Shown here piece by piece: positions 32,664 to 40,349 of a stretch of DNA of 64,000 nucleotides (positions within the stretch are counted from its first letter, which is position 1; the number at the start of each line of letters is the position of its first letter). The position numbers and the translations under genes are program-made. Below the pieces are notes generated by a model that searched no databases, was not told where the DNA came from, and saw nothing but the letters and a program-made list of their open reading frames with translations. The stretch covers positions 310,001 through 374,000 of the forward strand of contig CAWJNK010000013.1 in NCBI GenBank assembly GCA_963844205.1, given 5' to 3'. The DNA is from DASSUW01 sp963844205. GTDB taxonomy: Bacteria; Actinomycetota; Thermoleophilia; Solirubrobacterales; Solirubrobacteraceae.

Positions 32664-34117
32664 GCGAGGGATTCTCCCGCCCGCGACGACTCGGGCGGGG
32701 CCACCGACGACTCGGGCGGGGCCGCCGACGACTCGGGCGGGGCTGCCAACTCGTCGGCGAGCGCGGCGACGGCCGCGCGGAACGGCTCGACCGGCTGGTG
32801 CGCGACGCCGGCACCGATCTGGCCCGCCCCGGAGCTCGCGTGCAGCACGCCGGTCGTGATCTGCGGCGTGATTGAGAGCTCGGCCACGAGGCGGGCGTCG
32901 ATCCCGACCGGCGTCCCGCGGCCGGCGATCGCGAAGCGGGAGGAGCGGGTGGTGCAGATCTGCCCCATCAGCTCGCTGCGGGCAGCGGCGGCCGCCGCGT
33001 CGCCGCCGAAGAACGCCGCCACGGCGGGGGCGGCGGCGAGCGCCATCCCTCCCAGGCCGGTGCACTCGATCACCGCCGAGTCCCCGATGTCGAGCGCCGC
33101 GTCCTCGGCCGAGAAGCCCTCACGCAGCAGCGTGTCCTGCACCGGCGCCGCCGGGGCGGTGAACCAGCGGCCGGGCAGGCCGGCGAGCTGGATCCCCATC
33201 GACGTCCCGTTGCGCGCCATCAGCGAGACGACGCTCGACCCGAGGACCGGCCCCGCCGCGAGCCACGCGCACTTGCACGCGGCCATCGTGAGGTTGAGGA
33301 AGAAGTGGTGGTTGCCGGCGATGAAGCGCGCCGACGCCTCCCCGCCGAGCGCGGCGAACGCCGGCAGCAGATCGCGGATCAGCAGGTAGCCGGTCGCCTG
33401 GCTGCGCATGTGCAGCTCGTCGCCCATGTTCAGGCCCTGGGCGGCAAGCGAGAGCACGTCGATCGGCCCGCGATGCTCGAGCAGCCGCGCAAGCGTCGGC
33501 CCGAGCTCGTCGCGGAAGAAGCGCAGCCGCTCGACCGCCTCGTCGTCGCCGACCCCGAACCACAGCGTCCGCCCCGGCCCCTCGTTCAGCGTCGAGAACG
33601 CGCGCGCTCCGCCGCCCTCGACGACCCACACCGGCATCGACGGCGAGCACACGCCGGTCATCGGCCCGACGTGGTCGTGCTCGTTGCCCGGCTCGAGCGC
33701 GATGTCGCCGGCCTCGAGCATCCGCGCCGCCTCCTCGCGGCTCGACGCCCAGCCCTCGAAGAGCACCGCCGCCGTCAGCGCCCGCCGCTGCGGGTCGCAC
33801 ACGTCCGCGAGCGCGATCGGCGGCCCTGAGTGCAGCAGCATCCGGTCGCCCAGGCCGGGCACCACCGAGCCGGCCGGCTCGACCGCGACCGCGCACGGCG
33901 ACACGGCCTCCACCCGCGCGACGATGTCCGCGTTCGCGCCCGCGACGCGATCGCCCTCCGACCCCCATAACCGCTCGAGCATGGCCCGCACCGCGGGGTC
34001 GCCGCCGGCCGGCGGCCGCCAGTCGACGTCGACGACCGGAGCGCCCTGCGCTCGCAGCGCGTCCGCGAACGTGCCCAGCCCGACGTTCACCGCGTGCACG
34101 GGATCGGGGATCGTCAT
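32660..34117 (-). CDS. DUF1116 protein (AllG/YlbE-like carbamoyltransferase subunit)
   Basis: The 485-residue protein matches DUF1116 throughout: 'VNVGLGTFADALRAQGAPVVDVDWRPP'-like start (residues 10-35), 'LFEGWASSREEAARMLEAGDI', 'EHDHVGPMTGVCSPSMPVWVV', 'LNMGDELHMRSQAT', 'GNHHFFLNLTMAACK' and 'ARNGTSMGIQLAGLPGRWFTAPA' (in part). In E. coli the AllFGH complex (FdrA, YlbE, YlbF) is oxamate carbamoyltransferase. An FdrA gene and a carbamate kinase lie 6 kb away. The tail holds three 7-residue repeats (PPESSxA; 21-bp units at 32684-32746). It heads the minus operon 34117-28964. Confidence 0.9.
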   Translation of the reverse strand: MTIPDPVHAVNVGLGTFADALRAQGAPVVDVDWRPPAGGDPAVRAMLERLWGSEGDRVAGANADIVARVEAVSPCAVAVEPAGSVVPGLGDRMLLHSGPPIALADVCDPQRRALTAAVLFEGWASSREEAARMLEAGDIALEPGNEHDHVGPMTGVCSPSMPVWVVEGGGARAFSTLNEGPGRTLWFGVGDDEAVERLRFFRDELGPTLARLLEHRGPIDVLSLAAQGLNMGDELHMRSQATGYLLIRDLLPAFAALGGEASARFIAGNHHFFLNLTMAACKCAWLAAGPVLGSSVVSLMARNGTSMGIQLAGLPGRWFTAPAAPVQDTLLREGFSAEDAALDIGDSAVIECTGLGGMALAAAPAVAAFFGGDAAAAAARSELMGQICTTRSSRFAIAGRGTPVGIDARLVAELSITPQITTGVLHASSGAGQIGAGVAHQPVEPFRAAVAALADELAAPPESSAAPPESSVAPPESSRAGESLA

Positions 34118-34132
34118 GGTTCAATCCCGCCG

Positions 34133-35089
34133 ATGTCGGACCTGAAGGCGCTCGCCCAGGCGGTCCGGTCGGCGCCCGGGCTGCTCGGCAAGCGCGACGT
34201 CCAGGTGGTCGCGCGGTTCGGCGTCGACGGCGACGACGCCGCGCTCGTCCCGCACGGCGGCGAGTACCTCGTTATCTGCGGCGAGGCGATCTCGCCGCCG
34301 TTCCTCGAGGCCGATCCGTTCGGGGCCGGCTCCGCCGCGGTCGTCACCAACGTCTCCGACGTCCGCGCGATGGGCGGCCGCCCGCTCGCCCTCGTCGACA
34401 TGCTCATCAGCCCCGACAGGAACCACGCCGACACCGTGCTCGACGGGATCGCATGGGCCAGCGAGCGGCTCGGCGTCCCGGTCGTGGGCGGCCATGTCAC
34501 CATCGGCCACGCACCCGCGCTGTCGGCCTCCTGCACCGGGGTGTCCCGCCGGCCGCTGCGCGGCTCCGCCGCGCAGCCTGGGGACACCCTGCTCGCGGCC
34601 TTCGCGCTCGACGGCCGGTACATGAGCGAGACCCGCCCGTTCTTCACCGCGCTCCACGATCGCCCGCTCGACAAGCTCCGCACCGACGGCGACGCCCTGG
34701 TCGAGATCGCCGAACAGGGCCTCTGCCACGCCGCCCGCGACATCTCGATGCCCGGCGTCGCCGGCTCGCTGCTCCAGATGATCGAGGGCGCCGGCTGCGG
34801 CGCCACGCTCGACCTCGACCGCCTGCCCCGACCGCCGGACGCCGATCTCGAGCGCTGGCTGCTGACCTTCCCCAGCTTCGGCTTCCTGCTCGCCGCACGT
34901 CCCGACCAGGTCGACCGAGCCACCGCCGCCTTCACGGACCGCGGGCTCGCGTGCGCGCCCTGCGGCGCCTTCGACGACACCCGCGTGCTGCGCCTGGCCG
35001 CGGGCGGCGCGGAGGCTCCCGTGTGGGACCTCGCCCGCACCCCGCTCACTGGCCTGGGCTCAGCGGGATCGCCATCGGCTGGTGCATGA
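34133..35089 (+). CDS. AIR synthase-related protein, Sll0787 family (Nit1C)
   Basis: The 318-residue protein has the PurM-like fold: 'VDGDDAALVPHGGEYLVICGEAI', 'AGSAAVVTNVSDVRAMGGRPLALVDML' (Asp and Gly-rich ATP region), 'ASERLGVPVVGGHVTIGH', 'ARDISMPGVAGSLLQMIEGAG'. This is the Sll0787-type relative found in Nit1C clusters. It starts only 15 nt from the divergent DUF1116 start, and its 3' end overlaps the convergent acetyltransferase by 44 nt. It could make an ATP-dependent cyclisation or phosphorylation step; the reaction is not known. Confidence 0.88.
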   Translation: MSDLKALAQAVRSAPGLLGKRDVQVVARFGVDGDDAALVPHGGEYLVICGEAISPPFLEADPFGAGSAAVVTNVSDVRAMGGRPLALVDMLISPDRNHADTVLDGIAWASERLGVPVVGGHVTIGHAPALSASCTGVSRRPLRGSAAQPGDTLLAAFALDGRYMSETRPFFTALHDRPLDKLRTDGDALVEIAEQGLCHAARDISMPGVAGSLLQMIEGAGCGATLDLDRLPRPPDADLERWLLTFPSFGFLLAARPDQVDRATAAFTDRGLACAPCGAFDDTRVLRLAAGGAEAPVWDLARTPLTGLGSAGSPSAGA

Positions 35090-35603
35090 CCCCGTGGTAG
35101 GGCCCCGCGGGCCCGTCCGCATGCCAGCCGAGCTGCTCGAAGAAGCGCACGTTCGGGAGCTGGATCCGCGCGACCATCGTGTGCCCGCCGCGGTCGCCCG
35201 CGGTGGCGACCGCGAAGCGCACGAGCAGCGCGCCGAGGTGGCGCACGCGCGCGTGCGGCAGCACCGCCAGCCGATCGCCCTGCCACAGCCCGCGCCGGTC
35301 GAGGGGGTAGAGCCGGACGGCGCCCACGATCGCGCCGAGGGGCGCGCCGTGGTCGACGCCGACGATCGCGCCGTGGTCGACGCCGACGATCGCGCCGTGG
35401 TCGGCGCCGACGATCGCGTCGTGGTCGACGCCCACCGCGTGGAGCGTGTCCGGCGCCAGGTCCCGCTCGTCGCGGTCGTTGCCGACGAACAGCCGCTGGT
35501 CGAGCACGAAGATCCGGTGCCGCACGACGTGGTGCGCGGCCAGCTCGTCCGCCGTCTCGACGAGGCGGCAGGTGAGCGTGCTAGCGATCGCCGACGAGGA
35601 CAC
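35046..35603 (-). CDS. GNAT acetyltransferase, MSMEG_0567/Sll0786 family (Nit1C)
   Basis: The N-terminus 'CRLVETADELAAHHVVRHRIFV', then 'FVGNDRDERDLAPDTLHAVGV' and 'GGHTMVARIQLPNVRFFEQLGWHADG' match the Sll0786-type GNAT of Nit1C clusters. I take GTG 35603 as start (185 residues), overlapping the radical SAM gene by 23 nt. The middle carries an insert of 8-residue repeats (IVGVDHGA x3-4, 24-bp units at about 35343-35430) in place of a normal loop; it may disturb or lengthen a surface loop. The acetyl acceptor is unknown. Confidence 0.82.
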   Translation of the reverse strand: MSSSAIASTLTCRLVETADELAAHHVVRHRIFVLDQRLFVGNDRDERDLAPDTLHAVGVDHDAIVGADHGAIVGVDHGAIVGVDHGAPLGAIVGAVRLYPLDRRGLWQGDRLAVLPHARVRHLGALLVRFAVATAGDRGGHTMVARIQLPNVRFFEQLGWHADGPAGPYHGVMHQPMAIPLSPGQ

Positions 35604-36711
35604 CGTCGCGCTCCCGCGCCGACACGCGCTCCCAGGCCGACAGCCCCGAGCACGCCTGGCAGCGGGCACAGCCGGCCTTCGCCTCGAGGTGGTTCAACCC
35701 GGCATCGGCGATCATCGCCGACACCTCGCCGTAGATGCGGCCGACGTAGTCCGGGTCCGGCGTCGGCGAGTCGGCCATCAGCGTGCCCGGCACCGGCCGC
35801 AGCGGCACCACGAACGGGTAGACGCCCATCTCGACCGCCCGCCGGCAGCCCTCCAGGATGAGCTCCGGCCGCTCGCCCATCCCGAGCAGCACGTAGGTGG
35901 TGACCGCGCCGCGCCCGAAGACCTCGACCGCGCGCTCCCAGCAGGCGAAGTAGCCCTCGATCCCGCACTGCGCCTTGCCCGGCGCCACGCGCGCCAGCAC
36001 CTCGGGATCGAACGTCTCGGAGTGGATGCCGACCGCGTCGACTCCCGCCCGCCGCACCTCGTCGAGCACGCGCAGGTCGTCGGGCGGCTCGAACTGCACC
36101 TGGATCGGGAGCCCGCTCGCCTCCTTGATCGCGTGCGCGCAGCGGCTGATGTAGATCGCGCCGCGATCGCGCCGGTTCAACGATCCGGTGGTCAGCGTGA
36201 CGTCGACCGCGTGGTCGTAGTCGCGCGCGGCCGTGCACACCTCCGCGAGCTGGGCCGGCGTCTTGACCGGGATCGTCTGCTCGCCGCGCGTGAGCTCGAT
36301 CCCGCAGAACCCGCACTGCTCGTGCGTGCCCCAGTAGATGCACTTCTGGACCACCGTGGAGGCGATCGAGTCCAGGTGCAGGAGCGCGATCTTCCAGTAC
36401 GGGATGCCGTCCGCGGTCTCCATGTCGTAGATCCGCGGCCGCCGCGGCACCGTCACCGGCCCGACGAGCTCGTCCCCGCGATAGAGCGTCGCCTTCTTGC
36501 CGTTGCGCCGCAGCACGTACGGCGACGCGGCGACGAAGCCCGCGTGCGCGGGGACGGTCAGCGGCAGCCCGCGCACCCAGAGGAACAGTGCGTCCGACGG
36601 GCCGGCGCCGCCGCGCCGGCCCGGCAGAGCGCCCGCATCCTCCTCCTCGACCCTCACCCCGAGCGACTGCAGCTCGACGAGCAGCCGGCGATCGTCGAGC
36701 GCCTCAAGCAT
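35581..36711 (-). CDS. Radical SAM protein, MSMEG_0568 family (Nit1C)
   Basis: The 376-residue protein binds a 4Fe-4S cluster through Cys124, Cys133 and Cys136 (CIYWGTHEQCGFC; CX8CX2C, a spacing of this family rather than the common CX3CX2C). Further SAM-fold strands are 'VDVTLTTGSLNRRDRG', 'LPIQVQFEPPDDL', 'GVDAVGIHSETFDPEVL' and 'PFVVPLRPVPGTLM'. The C-terminus has a second Cys set 'KAGCARCQACSG', perhaps another cluster. It is the central enzyme of Nit1C clusters, although its reaction is not established. It overlaps the amidohydrolase stop by 8 nt. Confidence 0.92.
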   Translation of the reverse strand: MLEALDDRRLLVELQSLGVRVEEEDAGALPGRRGGAGPSDALFLWVRGLPLTVPAHAGFVAASPYVLRRNGKKATLYRGDELVGPVTVPRRPRIYDMETADGIPYWKIALLHLDSIASTVVQKCIYWGTHEQCGFCGIELTRGEQTIPVKTPAQLAEVCTAARDYDHAVDVTLTTGSLNRRDRGAIYISRCAHAIKEASGLPIQVQFEPPDDLRVLDEVRRAGVDAVGIHSETFDPEVLARVAPGKAQCGIEGYFACWERAVEVFGRGAVTTYVLLGMGERPELILEGCRRAVEMGVYPFVVPLRPVPGTLMADSPTPDPDYVGRIYGEVSAMIADAGLNHLEAKAGCARCQACSGLSAWERVSARERDGVLVGDR

Positions 36712-37564
36712 GCGTTCCGAACGCCTCCTCGTAGTTGCGCCAGAACACCCGGTCCTTGAGCTCCTGCGAGATCCCCCGGATGCCGTTGAGCTTCCAGTAC
36801 TCGCTGTCGAAGTCCGACCACGGCTCGTCGGAGCCGAAGAACACGCGGTCGCCGCCGACGCCGGTCCGCTCGATCTCGGTCAGCAGCCAGCGGGCGCCGA
36901 ACCCGATCGCCCACGACGTGTCGGTGTAGACCTTGTAGCCGTCCTGCACCCACTGCAGGAACTTCGGGACGAGCTTGATGTGGCCGGACACGCCGCCGCC
37001 GAAGTGCACGAGGTAGATCTTGCAGCGCTTGCCGTACTTCTCCACGAGCGGGATGAAGTTGTTGATGTCCGAGCTCCCGCCGGGGCTGGTGTGGAAGTGG
37101 AACATCAGGTCGTGCTGCTCGCAGACGTCGAAGCACTCGTCCGCCAGCGCGAGCGTCTCCTCGTCCCACGTGCCGGGATCGGGGTTGCCGCCGAGCAGGA
37201 ACGTCGTCTTCAACGCCACCACGCGCGTCTCGCTCGCGAGCTTCAGCGCCTTGCGCGTGAGCTCGGCGTTGCGCGGCAGGAACGAGACCCAGATCGCGGC
37301 GAGGATGCGGTCGTTCGCCGTCGCGGCCTCCATCACGACGTCGTTGAGATCGAACGAGATCTCGTGTACCGGCACGCCGTAGTTGGACATCGTGAGCGCC
37401 CGCTCGATCTTGAACTCGTCCATGTGGCGCTTCACGAACTCGCTCGTGTCCCGGTAGTCGTAGACCGTCGGCTTCACCGGGTGCTCGAGGTCGTAGTACT
37501 TCCACGGCGGGATCTCGCCGATGTGGCAGTGGGCGTCGATGATCTTCTGCGGGTGCGTGGCCAT
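36704..37564 (-). CDS. Amidohydrolase-2 family protein
   Basis: The 286-residue TIM-barrel hydrolase begins 'KIIDAHCHIGEIPPWKYYD' with the HxH metal motif (residues ~12-14). Later metal or substrate residues are 'LMFHFHTSPGG', 'IYLVHFGGGVSGHIKL' and the terminal Asp in 'VFFGSDEPWSDFD'. It may hydrolyse a C-N bond or decarboxylate an acid. It sits where other Nit1C clusters carry the nitrilase. It is one nt from the upstream gene's stop, so the operon is tight. Confidence 0.88.
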   Translation of the reverse strand: MATHPQKIIDAHCHIGEIPPWKYYDLEHPVKPTVYDYRDTSEFVKRHMDEFKIERALTMSNYGVPVHEISFDLNDVVMEAATANDRILAAIWVSFLPRNAELTRKALKLASETRVVALKTTFLLGGNPDPGTWDEETLALADECFDVCEQHDLMFHFHTSPGGSSDINNFIPLVEKYGKRCKIYLVHFGGGVSGHIKLVPKFLQWVQDGYKVYTDTSWAIGFGARWLLTEIERTGVGGDRVFFGSDEPWSDFDSEYWKLNGIRGISQELKDRVFWRNYEEAFGTHA

Positions 37565-37565
37565 G

Positions 37566-38189
37566 TCAGCCCCTTCCGAAGCGGTCCCGCGCCTGCTCGA
37601 TGCGCGCGTCCCACTCCTCGCGGGTGTCGAAGCTCTGCGCCGGCACGAGCGGCGGCTTGTCGAGCAGCCACGCGCCGTCGCTCGGGTCCAGCTGGACGAT
37701 CTCGAGCGTGAACTTCGGGCGCGAGGCGTCGAGCGGCAGCTCGGACGACGCGTGCAGCGCGCGGCCGCTTGCGACGTGCATCTCGAGCCGGTGCGAGCCG
37801 AGCGGCGTGACGTCCTCGAACAGCACGACCCAGTCGGCGCCCTCGACCCGCGCCCGCTCGAGCCGCTCGCGCGCGAGCACCTTGCCCTGCTCGCGCGTGA
37901 TCTCGCGGTGGCGATGGCAGAACGCGGCGTCGCGGACCGCCTCGTGGTCCATGAGGCCGATCATCGACGGCTGCTGCCGCGAGATCGCCTCCCGCACGAG
38001 CTCCCGCCGCTCGTTCCAGGCGACGACGAGCTCGTCCTCCGTCCGCACGTCGTCGAGCAGCTCGGCGATCGCGCGGACCATCCCGATGTACTGCTGGTAG
38101 AGGTCGGCGTTGAGCATCACGGACGGGTAGATCCGCGCCTCCGCGCGCCGCCACGCTGCGATCGCGGCCTCCCGGTCCAGCACCAGCAT
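37566..38189 (-). CDS. Unknown protein in Nit1C-like operon
   Basis: The 207-residue soluble protein is rich in charged helices at the start ('REAAIAAWRRAEARIYPSVM', 'EDELVVAWNERRELVREAIS') and beta-rich later ('VEGADWVVLFEDVTPLGSHRLEMHV', 'PKFTLEIVQLDPSDGAWLLDKPP'). It has one Cys and two His near the middle ('AAFCHRHREITREQGK'). I do not know the family. It is 4 nt from the Sll0783-type gene and 1 nt from the amidohydrolase gene, so it is part of this operon and may be specific to this version of the cluster. Confidence 0.75.
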   Translation of the reverse strand: MLVLDREAAIAAWRRAEARIYPSVMLNADLYQQYIGMVRAIAELLDDVRTEDELVVAWNERRELVREAISRQQPSMIGLMDHEAVRDAAFCHRHREITREQGKVLARERLERARVEGADWVVLFEDVTPLGSHRLEMHVASGRALHASSELPLDASRPKFTLEIVQLDPSDGAWLLDKPPLVPAQSFDTREEWDARIEQARDRFGRG

Positions 38190-38193
38190 TCGC

Positions 38194-38682
38194 TCAGACG
38201 GTCCAGGTGTTCAGCTGAAACGCCTTCTCGCGCCACGCGGTCAGGGCCGAGTCGAGCACGTCGAGCGGGTGGAACGGCTTCACGCCCTCCATCAGCAGGT
38301 TCTCGGGGAACCCGTAGAGCGCGCCGGACGCGAAGCGGCAGGCGTACACGGTGCCGCCCTCGCCGATGAACGTCTCGAGCTGCTTGTTGATCGCCATGTG
38401 GCCGGGGAACGCCTCGTCGCCGACGTTCGGGAAGCCGCGGCTGCCGGACGCCATCAGCACGCCGGGCCCGTAGAGGACCAGGTGCGTCTTGAAGCCCTTG
38501 CGCAGCACCCGCGTCGTCGTGAGGAGGTTCACGAGCCCGACCGAGCCCTCGTACGGGACGGTGTGCATGAACGTGTACGCAGTCTCCCCCGGCTCGGCCT
38601 GGACGTCCGGGAACACCTTCTCGGATACGTCGAAGAGCTCGGTCCCCTTCTCCGGGCGCTGGATCGTCTCGGACTTCGCCAC
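38194..38682 (-). CDS. MSMEG_0572/Sll0783-family nitrogen-starvation protein (Nit1C)
   Basis: The 162-residue protein has the family features 'EPGETAYTFMHTVPYEGSVGLVNLL', 'THLVLYGPGVLMASGSRGFPNVGDEAFPGH' and 'GGTVYACRFASGALYG' (parts shown). The family is the first gene in many Nit1C clusters and is induced by nitrogen starvation in Synechocystis (Sll0783); its molecular role is not fixed. GTG 38682 follows GAGAGGGG. It opens the minus-strand half of the cluster, divergent from the XRE-cupin regulator. Confidence 0.92.
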   Translation of the reverse strand: MAKSETIQRPEKGTELFDVSEKVFPDVQAEPGETAYTFMHTVPYEGSVGLVNLLTTTRVLRKGFKTHLVLYGPGVLMASGSRGFPNVGDEAFPGHMAINKQLETFIGEGGTVYACRFASGALYGFPENLLMEGVKPFHPLDVLDSALTAWREKAFQLNTWTV

Positions 38683-38769
38683 GGCTGCCCCTCTCTCGCA
38701 GGGTTTATCCGGCGTATCGGATCGTGAACGCGATGCTATGCCTCCACCCCGCAATGCGTCAAGCACGGC

Positions 38770-38797
38770 TTTACAGCGTGGTTCGGCCGCGTATACC
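38770..38797 (+). promoter_or_regulatory. Promoter of the XRE-cupin/carbamate kinase operon
   Basis: TTTACA (38770-38775), 16 nt, TATACC (38792-38797), nine nt before GTG 38807, so the mRNA is probably leaderless. A small dyad ATCCG...CGGAT sits nearer the opposite gene, about 38707-38722, and could mark the divergent promoter or a shared operator. Confidence 0.7.
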
Positions 38798-38806
38798 ATC
38801 GGAAAC

Positions 38807-39382
38807 GTGGACGCGCTTCCTCAGATCGAGCGCACCGTTTCGGAGATCGGAGCAAAGGTCGCCCGGGCACGCAGCGAGCGCGGCTGGTCGCTGGCCCAGC
38901 TCGCGCAGCGGTCGGGCCTCTCGGCGGCCGCCGTGCACAAGATCGAGAAGAGCGGCATGACGCCGACGATCGCGAGCCTGATGAAGGTCGCGGCCGCGCT
39001 CGGCAAGAGCGTGGCCTACTTCGTGGACGAGCCCGAGGAGCCCGGCGTCAACGTCATCCGCGGCGACAAGCGCGCGCGGGTGTACACGTCCAAGCAGGGC
39101 CTCGACCTGCGCAACCTGTCCGGCCGCTATGGCGGCTTCGCGGTCGCCGGCGCCGAGGCCGTGGTCGAGCCGCTCGCCGACAGCGGGCCGATGCGCATGA
39201 ACCACCCCGGCGAGGAGCTCGTGATCCTGCTCGAGGGCCGGATGGAGTTCGAGGTCGACGGCACGTGCCACGAGATCGGCGCCGGGGACTCGATCCACTT
39301 CCGCGCCATCCGCCCGCACGCCTGGCGCAACCCGACCGCAGAGCCCGCCCGCGCGATCTGGCTCGTGGTCAGAGCGTCGTAG
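38807..39382 (+). CDS. XRE-family regulator with cupin sensor domain
   Basis: The 191-residue protein has an HTH_XRE domain (residues ~12-65: 'IGAKVARARSERGWSLAQLAQ', with 'SGLSAAAVHKIEKSGMTPTIASLMK') and a C-terminal cupin (~110-185: 'NHPGEELVILLEGRMEFEVDG', 'EIGAGDSIHFRAIRPHAWRN'). Proteins of this layout repress catabolic operons until the cupin binds a small pathway compound. It lies at the divergent centre of the cluster and starts the plus operon, so it is the likely regulator of both halves. Confidence 0.93.
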   Translation: MDALPQIERTVSEIGAKVARARSERGWSLAQLAQRSGLSAAAVHKIEKSGMTPTIASLMKVAAALGKSVAYFVDEPEEPGVNVIRGDKRARVYTSKQGLDLRNLSGRYGGFAVAGAEAVVEPLADSGPMRMNHPGEELVILLEGRMEFEVDGTCHEIGAGDSIHFRAIRPHAWRNPTAEPARAIWLVVRAS

Positions 39383-39384
39383 CC

Positions 39385-40308
39385 ATGCGGATCGTCGTCG
39401 CCATCGGGGGGAACGCCCTGATCGCGGCCGGCGAGGACGGGGCCTGGGAGCGCCAGCTCGCGCACGCCCGGACGATCGCCGAGGAGGTGGTGGCGCTGCG
39501 CGCCGCCGGCCACGAGCTCGTGCTCACGCACGGCAACGGGCCTCAGGTCGGCCTGCTCGCGCTCCAGCAGGAGCAACTTGAGGCGCCGCCGCTGCCGCTC
39601 GACGCGCTGACCGCGATGACGCAGGGCCAGACCGGCTACCTGCTCGAGGCCGCGATCGCGCAAGTCGATCCGACAGTGCCCACCGCGACGCTGCTCACGC
39701 GCGTGGTGGTGGACCCGGCCGACCCGGGGTTCGCAACGCCGACGAAGCCCGTCGGCCCGTTCTACGACGGCGAGCGGGCGCGGGCGCTCGCGCTCGAGCG
39801 CGGGTGGGCGGTGGCCGACGACGCCGGCCGCGGCTGGCGCCGCGTGGTCGCGAGCCCGCGGCCGCTGGCCGTGCTCGGCGCCGAGCACGTGCGCGCGCTG
39901 CTCGACCGCCACGCCGTGGTGATCGCGGCCGGCGGCGGCGGGATCCCCGTCCGCGGCGATCGCACGGGTGTGCCGGCCGTGGTCGACAAGGACCGCTGCT
40001 CGGCCGAGCTGGCGCTGGCGATCGGCGCCGACCTGCTCGTGCTGTGCACCGGCGTGCACCGGGTCGCGCTCGACTACGGGACGCGCTGGGAGCGCGAGCT
40101 TGCCGTCCTCACGGTCGGCGAGGCCGAGCGCGCCCTGGCCGAGGGCGAGTTCCCGCCGGGGAGCATGGGGCCGAAGATCGAGTCGGCGGGCCGGTTCGTG
40201 GAGGGCGGCGGCCGTGCCGTGATCACCGCGCCGGGCCGGCTGCGCGCCGCCGTCGAAGGCGAGGACGGCACGTGGGTCGTGCGCGACCGCGAGGCGGCGC
40301 CCGCGTGA
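39385..40308 (+). CDS. arcC: Carbamate kinase
   Basis: The 307-residue protein has 'RIVVAIGGNALIAAGEDG' (phosphate loop), 'AAGHELVLTHGNGPQVGLLALQ', 'VDKDRCSAELALAIGADLLVL', and 'FPPGSMGPKIESAGRFVEGG', all carbamate kinase signatures. It converts carbamoyl phosphate and ADP to ATP, CO2 and ammonia when it works in the catabolic direction. No ornithine carbamoyltransferase or arginine deiminase is present; instead the next gene is FdrA, as in the allantoin/oxamate arrangement. It starts 2 nt after the regulator stop. Confidence 0.94.
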   Translation: MRIVVAIGGNALIAAGEDGAWERQLAHARTIAEEVVALRAAGHELVLTHGNGPQVGLLALQQEQLEAPPLPLDALTAMTQGQTGYLLEAAIAQVDPTVPTATLLTRVVVDPADPGFATPTKPVGPFYDGERARALALERGWAVADDAGRGWRRVVASPRPLAVLGAEHVRALLDRHAVVIAAGGGGIPVRGDRTGVPAVVDKDRCSAELALAIGADLLVLCTGVHRVALDYGTRWERELAVLTVGEAERALAEGEFPPGSMGPKIESAGRFVEGGGRAVITAPGRLRAAVEGEDGTWVVRDREAAPA

Positions 40309-40349
40309 CGACCACGATCGTCCCCGACCGCGAGGCGGCGCCCGCGTGA
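40285..40349 (+). repeat. 24-bp direct repeat across the arcC-fdrA junction
   Basis: The same 24 nt (coding DREAAPA and stop) occur at 40285-40308 and 40326-40349, separated by 17 nt. The first copy ends carbamate kinase; the second copy contains the GTG start of fdrA in its last 4 nt. It looks like a tandem duplication of the junction. Confidence 0.9.

Noticed and set aside
39385..40308. Arginine deiminase pathway
   Set aside because: Carbamate kinase is present but arcA and an ornithine carbamoyltransferase are not; the neighbours point to FdrA/DUF1116.
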